DNA of 64,000 nt from Mesorhizobium sp. M3A.F.Ca.ET.080.04.2.1 (GTDB lineage: Bacteria > Pseudomonadota > Alphaproteobacteria > Rhizobiales > Rhizobiaceae), in the NCBI RefSeq assembly GCF_003952525.1, contig NZ_CP034451.1:3100001-3164000 (forward strand), written 5' to 3'. The position numbers were made by a program, and so were the translations under genes. This document shows positions 37,680-46,998 of this stretch, piece after piece; within the stretch, counting starts at the first letter, position 1, and each line of letters starts with the position of its first letter. Under the pieces are notes generated by a model, which saw only the letters and a list, made by a program, of their open reading frames with translations, searched no databases and was not told the DNA's origin.

Positions 37680-38786
37680 TCAAGCCGGAGCCGAACGGCC
37701 GATACGCAGGAAGTCGCCGTCAAATGGCACCGCCTTCTCCGTGCCATCAGAGCCAAGGATGCGCATTCCCCCACTATCGGTTTCGATGCTCACCGGCGCC
37801 TCGGTATCGGCAGCCGGAACCACGCCTATGACATGGCGGAAGGAGACGCTGCGCCCTTCGTTCAGCGCGAAGGCCGTCGCCACGCCCTCATGCTTCAGCC
37901 AGTTGTCGCCGAGCGACGCGGCATGGCCGACCGCGGCACGGCCGTCCTCGATGCCGAGCACGCCGAGATGGCGGCCGCTCCAGGGCGCGTAGTCGCGCCC
38001 GCCATTGCTGAACCACAGCATCGTCACCGGCAGCTCGTCCGGGTTCTTCAGCACCAGCACCAGGTCCTGCTCGGCGCGGCGGGCGAGCGCCGTCCAGCCC
38101 GGTCCGCCGTGATCGGCCTCGACCAAAGTGATGAAATCCTCGCGCCGGTCCTCCATGCGGTAGTCGGTAAGATCGGTGGTGCCGCCGGCGGCGAGCGGGA
38201 ACCGGGTCAGATCGGTGGCGCGGGCGGGATAGGCGAGCCGGAAACGGCCGCGCGCCGGATCGGGCTCGAGCGGGGTGGGCGGCGTCACCGCCAGGCGCTT
38301 CGGCGAGAAGCCGAGCCGCCCGCCGCCCCGCATCACGGTAATCGGATGATGCGCAACGGAGATGGCGCCGGAGCCGCCGGAAAAGACATGTTCCTGATAG
38401 AGGAACGGATTGCCGTCGCGAAGTGTGAAAATCTTGTCCACGCTGGCGCCCATTACCTTGCGCCGCAGGCGGAACACGGCCCGCCAGCCGTCGGCAATGG
38501 CGCCGTTCTCGACGACGTCCCACGCACTGTTGGCCGGCCAGCCATGCAGGGGTGCGGCCTCGACATCGCTGGTGGAAAACGGCGCGCAGAGGAAATCGCC
38601 CGAAAGCCGCACCGTGCCCTCAGGCAGGTTTTGCGGCAGCGTCTCGCGCGGCGCGCCGACCCAGGGCGCGCGGTGCAGCGGGTTGAGGACGTGGCCGTCG
38701 GCCTCGACCTCCATGGCGGCGATATGGCCTACCGTCAGATCGAGCGAAACCGAAATGCCCTTTGCACCGATCGTGACCGCGTCCAT
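37680..38786 (-). CDS. hypothetical protein, aldose-epimerase-like
   Basis: A 368-residue protein, predicted mostly beta. It opens MDAVTIGAKGISVSLDLTVG and contains AHHPITVMRGGGRLGFSP and WFSNGGRDYAPWSGRHLGVLGIED, which recall galactose-mutarotase-like folds; the catalytic His/Glu pair of true mutarotases is not obvious to me. The length fits that superfamily. Downstream of it lies the family C repeat. Function unassigned. Confidence 0.72.
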   Translation of the reverse strand: MDAVTIGAKGISVSLDLTVGHIAAMEVEADGHVLNPLHRAPWVGAPRETLPQNLPEGTVRLSGDFLCAPFSTSDVEAAPLHGWPANSAWDVVENGAIADGWRAVFRLRRKVMGASVDKIFTLRDGNPFLYQEHVFSGGSGAISVAHHPITVMRGGGRLGFSPKRLAVTPPTPLEPDPARGRFRLAYPARATDLTRFPLAAGGTTDLTDYRMEDRREDFITLVEADHGGPGWTALARRAEQDLVLVLKNPDELPVTMLWFSNGGRDYAPWSGRHLGVLGIEDGRAAVGHAASLGDNWLKHEGVATAFALNEGRSVSFRHVIGVVPAADTEAPVSIETDSGGMRILGSDGTEKAVPFDGDFLRIGRSAPA

Positions 38787-38956
38787 CGTTCTACCTCGAA
38801 TCGTTCGGGGCGCCAGCAAAGCCTGCTGAGGGCGCTCGGCGCAAGCGAGGTGATTGGCAATTTGCATCATTGCTTGTCTAGCAGCGGTAGCGCGAGTCGA
38901 TCACGGTCGACCGCCGGCGCTGCATGATCCCGGCCTCACCCAACGTCCGCCGCCCT

Positions 38957-40761
38957 TTACCGCTTATACTCCCGCACCGGCGACTTCGTGCCATCGGTGT
39001 AAGTCACCTGCACGGCCATCGAATTCACCTCGTCCTTGACCTTGAAGTAGGGCTGGTAGTCGGCGGGGATGGCGTAGGGGTCCTTCGCATCGCAGGGCGG
39101 CATGGCAAGCGTCTTGTCGAGCGCGGTGCCGTTCAGGCTGTAACGCACTTCCTTGATGGCGCAGCGGAAGGACAGCATCTGCGTGAAATAGACCAGCCCG
39201 TGGTTACCGCTGGCGTCGAAGGCGATCCATGAGGTCCAGAACTGGTCGAGGATCTGCTTGTTGCCCTGCTGCAGGGCCGTGTCCGGATCGAAGCGGATGT
39301 CGAACGGACCAGTCTCGCGGCCCCTGATGTCGAGATATTTTATCGCGATGCTGGTGGCCGCGGTGCTGTCGGGCAGCTCGAAACTGGGATTGGGCATCGG
39401 CTTGCCGGTGCGCTGGTCGTTCATCGCCATCAGCCCGGTGTCGGTGAACGGGCCGCTTTCGCCGAGCCGCCAGGAAATAGCGGTGGCCGGTTCTGGCAGC
39501 GAGATCGTCATCGACCAGCCGGCATTGGAGCGCGTCGGCGTCAGCGTCGGCCTGAAGCGTGACGGATCGAGCACGTCGCCGAGCGCGGCCAGCCGGGTCC
39601 GGCTGCGGTCCAGCCAGTCGGCCAACTGGGTCTGGTCGACAAAATATTTGAGCAGGCCGCCGTCTTTTTCATAGGAGACGAACTTGGTCAGCGCCTGCGC
39701 CTCGCTACGCTTGTCGGCCAGCGTCTGACTGCCCAGACGGTCCTCGGAGAATTCCTGCGCCTCGAGGAAATAGGCCGGCGCATAGTCCGGATTGGCCGAT
39801 ATGAAGGCGTTGAGCTTGTCGAGGCGCTGAGCGTCGTCGAACTGCAGGAAATGGACAAGCTTGATCGACGGCGCCTTGGCCTTCTCGGCCAAGGTGCCGA
39901 ACACTTCGCGCGCGCCGGCCTTGCCGTCCTGGACGCGGAGCAGCGTGGCAAAGCGCGTGTAGGGGTCGATGGCGTCGACGTCGAAGCCGGCAAAGGCGAG
40001 GTAGGAGCGGCGGGCGTTCAGCATATCGCCGGCCAGCTCATAGACGCGGGCGTTGTGGTAGAACTCGTCGGGGCGTTTGGGGTCGGCGATCGCGCCGCCC
40101 TGGGCGGACAGCTGGGCGAAGCCCTTGGCTATTGCGTCGATGGACGCGGCGATCTGCTCGGTCGTCGCCTGCAGCTTGTCGGCCTGGGCCTGCTGCTGCT
40201 TCTGCCCGGCAGCCAGGGTGTCGGCGGTCTGCTTGACCGCCTCGACCGTCTTCTGCGTCTCGGCGCCCTGGGCCGCCTGCTGCTGCTGGGCGGAGGCGAT
40301 CTCTTGCGTCTTCTGCGCCACCGTGTCGGTGGTCTGCTTCACCGCCTCAACCGTCTTTTGCGTCTCGGTGACGGTCTTTTCGATCTTGGCCACCTTCTCG
40401 GAAACGATGCCCAGCGACTGCTGCAGCTCGGCCACCGCCGGCACCAGGGCGGCGATGACGCCGTTCTGGGAACTGGTTTCCTGCTGGATGCCATAGAGCC
40501 GGCGGCGATCGCAGCCGCACTGGTGGCGAAGATCAGCGCCGGCATGGCCCTCGCCGCCAGAACCAGCCGCAGCACCATGGCGATGGCGATGACCAACGCC
40601 GCGACCGCCGCGCCCAGCGCAATATAGGCGGCGAAAGGCCCGAGCGGGTTGAGCACGTCGCCGATCGCGCCGCTGACAAAGGCAAAGCTCGCCGCCCATT
40701 TGCCGGTGCGGCTTAGCGATGCCCGCAGCAGCGAGGTCGTACCGGTGGCGATTTCCGACAT
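38957..40761 (-). pseudogene. frameshifted membrane-anchored coiled-coil protein
   Basis: Two frames together encode one protein of about 601 residues. The first (ATG 40761, after GGGGGAA) gives MSEIATGTTSLLRASLSRTG, two transmembrane segments (YIALGAAVAALVIAIAMVL and a following Ala-rich one) and breaks at ATSAAAIAAG. The second continues LYGIQQETSSQNGVIA, then a coiled coil with two copies of a TQKTVEAVKQT repeat, a Gln-rich linker, and a C-terminal domain ending GTKSPVREYKR. One base appears missing near 40496-40503 (GCCGGCTCTATGG). It could be a true mutation, an assembly error or a recoding site. The family is not recognised. Confidence 0.75.
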
Positions 40762-40988
40762 GCCGATTCCCCCAAATCGATGAAGGCATCATAGCGGGAA
40801 GCTGGGGTGGAAGGCAAAGTGGGGGCCGGTGACCGCCAATGCCCTAGATTTGGCATGGAAGCAAAGTAACCCGGCACAAGCCATGAAAGCTGGGCAAACT
40901 CGCCGCCACAGCGGTTAACCAGTTGGACGCGGCGGGCGGGTTAGGCTAGCTTCGCCTCGTCTCAGCAACAGCCGCGTCCAGAACAGTC

Positions 40989-41942
40989 TTGTCCTACCTG
41001 CGTTCCTTTCCGCTCATCCAGAAATTGCTGGCCATGCTTGCGCTGTTCATGCTGGTCGCCGGCTGCACCACCGCGGCACCCCCGGAAAGCGTGCTGGCCG
41101 TGCCGGCGGCGCCGCAGAAATATGCGGCGATCGTGGTCGACGCCAGCACCGGCAAGCAGCTGTTCGAGGTGAATTCGACGGCGCAGCGCTATCCCGCCTC
41201 GCTGACCAAGATGATGACGCTCTATCTGCTGTTCGAGGCGCTGGAGAGCGGCCGGGTGAGCAAGGAGACGCAGATTCCGGTCTCCGGGCACGCCGCCTCG
41301 CAGCCGCCGACGAAGCTGCGCTTCCGGCCCGGCGAGACGATCGACGTCGATTCCGCCATCCGTGCGATCGTGGTCAAGTCCGCCAACGACGTGGCAGTGG
41401 CGGTGGGCGAATATCTGGGCGGCAGCGAGGACCAGTTCGCCGCCATGATGACGGCCAAGGCGCGCCAGCTCGGCATGACGAGCACCATCTTCCGCAACGC
41501 CTCCGGCCTGCCCGATGGCGGCCAGGTGACGAGCGCGCGCGACATGGCGGTGCTGGGAATCGCGCTCAGGCACCGCTTCCCGCAGCATTTCCACTATTTC
41601 TCCGAAAGCGACTTCATGTTCCGCGGCCGGCTGGTGCGCGGCCACAACGACATGCTGGGACGCGTGCGCGGCGTCGACGGCATCAAGACAGGTTTTATCC
41701 GCGCCTCCGGCTACAACATCGTGACGTCCTACAGCGCCGACGGCCGCCAATTGATCGTGGTGGTGATGGGCGCCGACAGCGCACGGCAGCGCAACGACCA
41801 TGTCGAGGCGCTGATCCAGCGCAGTCTTACGGCGACCGTGGCGGATGCGCAGCCGAGGCTGATGTATGCCGGGCAGCAGCCGACGGGTTCTCCGCTTCCC
41901 GATTCGACGCCGTCCGGTTTGCCGGGTTTGCCATCACAGTAG
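40989..41942 (+). CDS. D-alanyl-D-alanine carboxypeptidase (peptidase S11)
   Basis: A 317-residue penicillin-binding enzyme that trims peptidoglycan stem peptides in the periplasm. The three active-site motifs are present: SLTK (Ser71, Lys74), SAN (131-133) and KTG (233-235). The N-terminus is a lipoprotein signal with lipobox LVAGC (Cys26). The start is TTG 40989, which supplies the Arg/Lys n-region; ATG 41034 would leave almost none. The C-terminus is a Pro/Ser-rich tail. It is divergent from the frameshifted gene. Confidence 0.9.
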   Translation: MSYLRSFPLIQKLLAMLALFMLVAGCTTAAPPESVLAVPAAPQKYAAIVVDASTGKQLFEVNSTAQRYPASLTKMMTLYLLFEALESGRVSKETQIPVSGHAASQPPTKLRFRPGETIDVDSAIRAIVVKSANDVAVAVGEYLGGSEDQFAAMMTAKARQLGMTSTIFRNASGLPDGGQVTSARDMAVLGIALRHRFPQHFHYFSESDFMFRGRLVRGHNDMLGRVRGVDGIKTGFIRASGYNIVTSYSADGRQLIVVVMGADSARQRNDHVEALIQRSLTATVADAQPRLMYAGQQPTGSPLPDSTPSGLPGLPSQ

Positions 41943-42155
41943 ATCGTCACAAAACAAATCGCCGGCGAAGGATCTCTTTCGCTCGAGGCGGAGGAGGGCA
42001 GCGCCACTCTGAGTGCTGCATGCATATCGCTGCTGGGCGCCATGCTGCGTCGCCCGCCCATCACAAGAACTTTACAGAGATGCGGCATTTCACCGTGACA
42101 ATGGATATGCCGCGCCGGCTTGGCGTATCGTATCGGAAAGACAGGAGCACCGACG

Positions 42156-43082
42156 ATGGCCAGCGACCCCAAAGCGCCCGAGCAGAAAGATAACGAGCAG
42201 CAGGAGACCGGCAGCGAATATTTCGAGGCGGCCACCGTTCCGGAAGACGCGCAGGAGGCTGCCGACGAGATCCTCGAAGCGCCGGAGGTGCCGGATTCGG
42301 AACCGCATGTGCCGGGAGCAGTGCGGGTCAAGCCGAAGAAGAAGCCGTCGGCGATCAGCGGCCGAAAGTTCCGCAAGCGCGACCTGGTGCGCATCGACGA
42401 TCTCAGGCCGAGCCTTGCCGACCGCATCCGCTCCGACCATCCCGACCTGCCGCGCGGCGCCCGCATCAGCCGCGAGGAGCTGGGCCGCTACCGCATGCGC
42501 TACATGGAGGAACTGCTGCAGCAGGAGCACGGCGAATTCTCCGAGCTCGACCGCCAGGTGGTGGAATCGATCGCCAGGCAGGACACCATCTCGGAGAACT
42601 CCGAAGAGGAATTCGAGGAGCACCGCTCCTTCGCCGACCGCGTCTCCGACAACATGGCCGAGTTCGGCGGCAGCTGGTGGTTCCTGATCTCCTTCGCCGG
42701 CGTGCTGTTCCTGTGGATCGGCATCAACCTGTTCGAGGGCATGGCGTCCGCCTTCGATCCCTACCCATTCATCCTGCTCAACCTCCTGCTCTCCTGCATC
42801 GCCGCCATCCAGGCGCCGGTGATCATGATGAGCCAGAAGCGGCAGGAGGCAAAAGACCGGCTGCGCTCCTTCAACGACTACCGGGTGAATCTGAAGGCCG
42901 AGCTGGAAGTGCGGCACCTGCACGAAAAGCTCGACTACCTGATCTCGCGCCAATGGCAGCGGCTGGCCGAGATGCAGCAGATGCAGCTCGACGCCATGCA
43001 CGAACTTACCGGCGCCAAGAAGCCGAAGCGCGCGGCGCGGGGGGTGCGGCGGCGGGCGGTGAAGAGCGAGATGGCGGGGTGA
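42156..43082 (+). CDS. DUF1003 membrane protein
   Basis: A 308-residue protein. An acidic disordered N-terminus (to ~75) is followed by a basic helix-rich region and DUF1003: DRVSDNMAEFGGSWWFLISFA begins the domain at about 163, with two transmembrane helices (WFLISFAGVLFLWIGINLF and FILLNLLLSCIAAIQAPVIMM) and the conserved SQKRQEAKDR after them. The cytoplasmic C-terminus is a coiled coil ending in an Arg/Lys cluster. ATG 42156 follows CAGGAG. Function unknown. Confidence 0.88.
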   Translation: MASDPKAPEQKDNEQQETGSEYFEAATVPEDAQEAADEILEAPEVPDSEPHVPGAVRVKPKKKPSAISGRKFRKRDLVRIDDLRPSLADRIRSDHPDLPRGARISREELGRYRMRYMEELLQQEHGEFSELDRQVVESIARQDTISENSEEEFEEHRSFADRVSDNMAEFGGSWWFLISFAGVLFLWIGINLFEGMASAFDPYPFILLNLLLSCIAAIQAPVIMMSQKRQEAKDRLRSFNDYRVNLKAELEVRHLHEKLDYLISRQWQRLAEMQQMQLDAMHELTGAKKPKRAARGVRRRAVKSEMAG

Positions 43083-43323
43083 GACGGCGGCATTCGCTCA
43101 GGAGATAGCGCGCTCAAGCCAGGCCGCGCTTGCCAGAACGGCGGCGGAGAGATCGTTCGCTTCGGGCGCCGGGATGTCGCCCGCTGCTGCCGAAGCCCAA
43201 GCTGGCGGTCACGGGCCTCAATGCCTCGCCATTCCAATTGGCCGTTGAAGCGCGCGTCTGCTTCCGCTAAGAAGCCGTGGCTGGCCGGCTCACTGGCCGG
43301 TTCGTTTTCCGGTTTCCCGGGAA

Positions 43324-43400
<77 letters not shown>

Positions 43401-43715
43401 AAAAATCAAGTGCTTAGCTATTGTGTGTGTGGGCGACACCAGTTTCCCCCACGGCGTCTCGATGAATTTGCGATATTCTGTTCGAGTTCATCGCGCGGAA
43501 GTTCAAGCCGACAAACCAAAGAATAACCTGCCGTACTCCTTGGCCTTTACATAAGCGTCTGCTAAAATTCGCTCCTGCAGGGAGCCGGTGCCGCAATGCG
43601 AGCCAAGCTTCTGCGCGGCAGCGATGTCGGGTGGCTGCGTAATTGCACCCCGGCCAACGCTGTCGATGATGCCGTCTCGCCGTTGAAAATCCCAGAACTC
43701 ATCAGAGAGGATGCA
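43401..43715. other. 315-bp intergenic stretch with lower G+C after tRNA-Arg
   Basis: No gene is visible. The sequence is noticeably poorer in G+C than the flanks and leads into the ankyrin-cytochrome gene. I see no integrase, direct repeat of the tRNA end or clear promoter. Confidence 0.5.
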
Positions 43716-44618
43716 ATGATCAAGCGGCGCATGTGGGGGATAGGGGTTTCGTGGGTTCTTTGGCTTTTGACACTGCCCGCCCAGGCGAGCGCCTTGGGTG
43801 ATCTTGTCAGGCATGGCGACGTCGCAGGGGTGGCTTCCGCCTTGGACAAAGGAGCCGCTATCAACGAAGTAGACGGTGTTACTGCGCTCTATATCGCCTG
43901 CGAAGCCGGCAATGCCGAGTTGGCAAAACTTCTGATCAATCGCGGGGCGGACGTCAACCTGCCGGTCAGCTGGCAAAGGACGCCACTCTACGCCGCCAAC
44001 AAGGCTGGTCATGCCGACGTCGTGAAATTGTTGCTCGACAATGGGGCCAATCCAAATCAGGTGGCGAAAGCGCAAACCCCGCTGCACGTGGCTGCCGAGA
44101 ATGGCTGCCTTCAGTGCGTCATCTATCTTGTGGATGCTGGCGCAGACGTCAATGCACTGACATCGAATGGAAATCCGCCCATACATCTGGCCAAGCTCAG
44201 TGGTCATGAAGACATCGCGGCCTACTTACGCGGGCACGGCGCCGGACGACCGGCCGTTGCGCCGATTTCGGCACGACTTGCATCGGCAAGCGCTGAATCG
44301 GGCAAAGAGATTTTCGACGGTATCTGCGGGGCTTGTCATCTTGCATCGCCGAGCCTCAAGATTCCCAAACGGGTCAATCTGTGGGGCGTGGTGGGGCGCC
44401 CGAAGGCTTCACAAAGCGATGTCCCCTATTCGTCATCTCTGAAGGACGCCGGCGGCACATGGACCTTTGAGGAGCTCAATTCCTTTATCTCAAACCCCGC
44501 ATTCACCTTTCCTGGGACAGATATGATTTTCCCGGGCCTACAGGACGAGAAGAAGCGAGCGGACCTGATTGCTTACCTGCGGACCTTGAGCGACGCGCCG
44601 TTGCCGCTTCCGAATTGA
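43716..44618 (+). CDS. ankyrin-repeat/cytochrome c fusion protein
   Basis: A 300-residue exported protein. Residues 1-25 are a signal peptide (MIKRRMWGIGVSWVLWLLTLPAQA in two parts). Four to five ankyrin repeats span about 26-175, e.g. TPLYAANKAGHADVVKLLLDN and TPLHVAAENGCLQCVIYLVD. The C-terminal ~105 residues form a class I cytochrome c: heme motif CGACH (204-208) and a probable axial Met270 in GTDMIFPGL. The ATG is preceded by GAGAGG. Codon use and G+C are lower than in neighbouring genes, so recent acquisition is possible. Periplasmic electron transfer with protein-protein docking is an inference. Confidence 0.88.
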   Translation: MIKRRMWGIGVSWVLWLLTLPAQASALGDLVRHGDVAGVASALDKGAAINEVDGVTALYIACEAGNAELAKLLINRGADVNLPVSWQRTPLYAANKAGHADVVKLLLDNGANPNQVAKAQTPLHVAAENGCLQCVIYLVDAGADVNALTSNGNPPIHLAKLSGHEDIAAYLRGHGAGRPAVAPISARLASASAESGKEIFDGICGACHLASPSLKIPKRVNLWGVVGRPKASQSDVPYSSSLKDAGGTWTFEELNSFISNPAFTFPGTDMIFPGLQDEKKRADLIAYLRTLSDAPLPLPN

Positions 44619-44736
44619 TTGCGGCTGTGATGCCAACTGGCGAAGCTTCGGGCCTCGCAATCCTCATCGGCTGACACACGGTCCCGGTTGTGGAAATCCC
44701 ACTTCGCCGGGCCGCCGCCCGGCCATCGATGCGGCG

Positions 44737-45543
44737 CTATTCCCGCCCAACCATACCCCTGCAAGCCCAAGCCACGTTGGCAAACGATCGCGGCCCATCC
44801 GGCCGCCCTGCCTCATAGGCATCCCGGACCGCCGCCTCCACGCGCTCCCTCTCATCGCCCCCCAGCGTGGTCATGTACTTGCCGAGCGGACCTTCGCCGG
44901 CGCCGATCGGGGCCCAGTAGTCGGCGAAATTCTCGTAGTCCATGCGGATCATCAGCTCGGTCTCGGTGACGTCGGCAAGACCGGCTTCGACGAAGGTACG
45001 CTTCATCTCGCCGGGCTGCATCATCGGCTGGAAGCAATAGCGGCTGCGCATCTGGCGGCCGGCTTCGCTCAGCGCGGCAGCCGTGTCGATCATCATGCGC
45101 ATGCCGGGCATGCCGCCGTAGTGGTCCCACACCACGGCCGCGACCACGCCGCCCGGCCGCACCACGCGACGCATCTCGGCGACCGCCTTGCCGGTCTCCG
45201 GCACGAAGTGGAGCACCAGCAAAGCCAGCGCGCGGTCGAAGCCGTCGTCCTCGAATGGCAGGGCGGTGGCGTCGGCTTGGGCGATGGTGATGCGCGGATC
45301 GCTGTTGCGCTGCCTCGCCGACTCGACGAACACCGGCGAGAAATCGATCGCCTGGATCTCGGCGAGAGCGGCGGATTTCGCCAGCTCGAAGGTCAGGCTG
45401 CCGGTGCCGCAGCCGACATCGAGGATCTTTTCGCCGGCGCCGAGACCGGCGAAGTCGATGAATTTGGGGGCCAGCCTGCGGCTCCAGCGGCCCATGAGCT
45501 GCTCATAGCCAGAGGCGGCGTGAACGGTGAAGCTCGAGGTCAT
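44737..45543 (-). CDS. class I SAM-dependent methyltransferase
   Basis: A 268-residue methyltransferase. Motif I ILDVGCGTGSLTFELAK (about 40-56) binds SAM, motif II is IQAIDFSPVFVESAR, and motif III QADATALPFEDDGFDRALALLVLHF follows in two parts. The VVRPGGVVAAVVWD post-motif is typical of UbiE/COQ5-like methyltransferases, but the acceptor is unknown. Stands alone. Confidence 0.88.
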   Translation of the reverse strand: MTSSFTVHAASGYEQLMGRWSRRLAPKFIDFAGLGAGEKILDVGCGTGSLTFELAKSAALAEIQAIDFSPVFVESARQRNSDPRITIAQADATALPFEDDGFDRALALLVLHFVPETGKAVAEMRRVVRPGGVVAAVVWDHYGGMPGMRMMIDTAAALSEAGRQMRSRYCFQPMMQPGEMKRTFVEAGLADVTETELMIRMDYENFADYWAPIGAGEGPLGKYMTTLGGDERERVEAAVRDAYEAGRPDGPRSFANVAWACRGMVGRE

Positions 45544-45640
45544 TTCGCCCTCCCTTCGCTTGGTTCAGGCGCTTGGTTCAGGCTAAACCGCGAGGGGAAG
45601 GATGCCAAGCCGCGAGTGCCGGGGCGACCGCCCGAGGCAA

Positions 45641-45731
45641 ATGCATGTGTGTAGCGGTTGTGGGGCAACGACATGCATCAAATCAAATACTTAAAGCGCG
45701 TCGCCTGAATCCGTTTCAGCGCGACGCTTTA
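45641..45731 (-). repeat. dispersed palindromic repeat, family B, copy 2 with adjoining hairpin
   Basis: ATGCATGTGTGTAGCGG leads to CAACGACATGCAT (45641-45679), the reverse orientation of the copy at 35503. It is followed by an imperfect inverted repeat AAAGCGCGTCGC/GCGCGACGCTTT (45692-45731). Confidence 0.6.
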
Positions 45732-45774
45732 GATTGCTTCGGGCTGGCATCGTTTTGCTTGACAGGCCGGCGCC

Positions 45775-45845
45775 GCCCCTCATTGTCCTGCTGGACATTT
45801 CGCCCTGTAAACGGGGCGAAAGGGCTGCAGCAGGCGATTTCGCCA
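45775..45845. repeat. hairpin repeat, family D-like
   Basis: GCCCCTCATTGTCCTGC, then TTTCGCCC (45798-45805) pairing perfectly with GGGCGAAA (45814-45821), then GCTGCAGCAGGCGATTTCGCC. The CCCCTCAT opening is shared with the copies at 24547 and 57488. Lies 24 bp beyond the stop of the convergent-side nitronate monooxygenase gene and may terminate it. Confidence 0.55.
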
Positions 45846-45868
45846 AACCCCAAAACGGGGAACCTCGC

Positions 45869-46948
45869 TCAGGCATGCGTGGTCTTGCGGGCCGAGAGGG
45901 CGTTGAACACCCTGCCCGTTTCAGCAACAAGCGTTCGCACCAGTTCCTGCGCCGGAAGCTCCCGGTTCAGCGCGGCCGCCTGCCCGTAGAGATGGAAGGC
46001 GAAATTTGCCTGGTCGGCATCGCCAAGCGGCCCGCTCAGCGCATACATTTGCGGGAAATCGGGGAGGCGCGTCCGGTTTTCCTCCATCTCCAGGGCATAG
46101 CGTGTGCGCCTGGCGCGGGCGACCCGGCCCGAATAGGCATCGGTGACCATCGTGTCCATGTCCGTCGCCGCACGGATCAATGCTCGGCGCGGTGGGTCGG
46201 TGCCGGCTTCGTCGCACGACAGAAAGCCGGTGCCGATCTGCACGCCGCTGGCGCCGAGAGCGAAGGCGGCCGCAATGCCCCGGCCATCGGCGATCCCTCC
46301 GGCTGCGATGACCGGAAGCTTGACGGCATCGACGATCTGGGGAACCAGCGCCATCGTTCCAACGCCATCGCCAGGGCCTGTGGGCGCGTGCGAACCCCGG
46401 TGGCCTCCCGCTTCCCATCCCTGCGCTATGACCGCGTCGGCACCGCTGTCGGCGAGCTTGCGTGCCTCGGCAACGTTCGTCGCGGTGCTGATGATTGCGA
46501 TCCCGGCCTGCTTCAGCCTGGCGACCTTGGCCGGGTCCGGCATGCCGAAGTGAAAGCTCACGACCGGCGGCTTTATATCGAGGACCAGGTCGAGCTTTTC
46601 GTCATCGAAACCCGGCCCGATCGGGGGAAGCCTAGTCGGCGGCTCGAGAGACAGTTCTTCATAGTAAGGCCGCAGCCTGGCAATGGCCTCCGCCAGGACG
46701 GCATCGCTGGTGCTGGACTGCGGGCAGACGAGAAAATTGAGGTTGATCGGTTGGCTGGTCAGGGCGCGCAGCCGCTGCGTGACGCTGCGCAGGCCGTCCG
46801 GCAGCATCAATGCGCAGCCGAGCGATCCCAACCCGCCGGCGTTGCTTACCGCCGCCGCGAGTTCCGGTGTCGCCGAGCCGGCCATCGGCGCCTGGATGAT
46901 GGGATGTTCGATGTTCAGCAGATCGCATAGGCGATGGTTCGGCCACAT
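45869..46948 (-). CDS. nitronate monooxygenase (FMN-dependent)
   Basis: A TIM-barrel flavoenzyme of about 359 residues. Conserved features: HPIIQAPMAGSATPELAAAV near the N-terminus (FMN binding), VSFHFGMPD, AQGWEAGGHRG with the catalytic His, and VIAAGGIADGRGIAAA then ALGASGVQIGTGFL for phosphate binding. It oxidises alkyl nitronates such as propionate-3-nitronate. ATG 46948 (MWPNHRL) or ATG 46978 could be the start. It is co-directional with the LacI gene but separated by about 50 bp. Confidence 0.9.
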   Translation of the reverse strand: MWPNHRLCDLLNIEHPIIQAPMAGSATPELAAAVSNAGGLGSLGCALMLPDGLRSVTQRLRALTSQPINLNFLVCPQSSTSDAVLAEAIARLRPYYEELSLEPPTRLPPIGPGFDDEKLDLVLDIKPPVVSFHFGMPDPAKVARLKQAGIAIISTATNVAEARKLADSGADAVIAQGWEAGGHRGSHAPTGPGDGVGTMALVPQIVDAVKLPVIAAGGIADGRGIAAAFALGASGVQIGTGFLSCDEAGTDPPRRALIRAATDMDTMVTDAYSGRVARARRTRYALEMEENRTRLPDFPQMYALSGPLGDADQANFAFHLYGQAAALNRELPAQELVRTLVAETGRVFNALSARKTTHA

Positions 46949-46998
46949 GAGCGCGTTTCCGGTGTAGCGCGCCAGCATAGGCCTGTGTCAGGTCCCGG

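Larger units (their letters stand above)
45544..45868. other. 325-bp intergenic stretch holding repeats
   Basis: No gene is visible. The stretch contains a family B element with an adjoining hairpin (45641-45731) and a family D hairpin (45775-45845), listed separately. Confidence 0.6.

Noticed and set aside
43503..44207. Minus-strand open frame of 234 codons over the ankyrin gene
   Set aside because: Antisense to a gene with a signal peptide, clear ankyrin repeats and a heme motif; its own translation has no recognisable feature.
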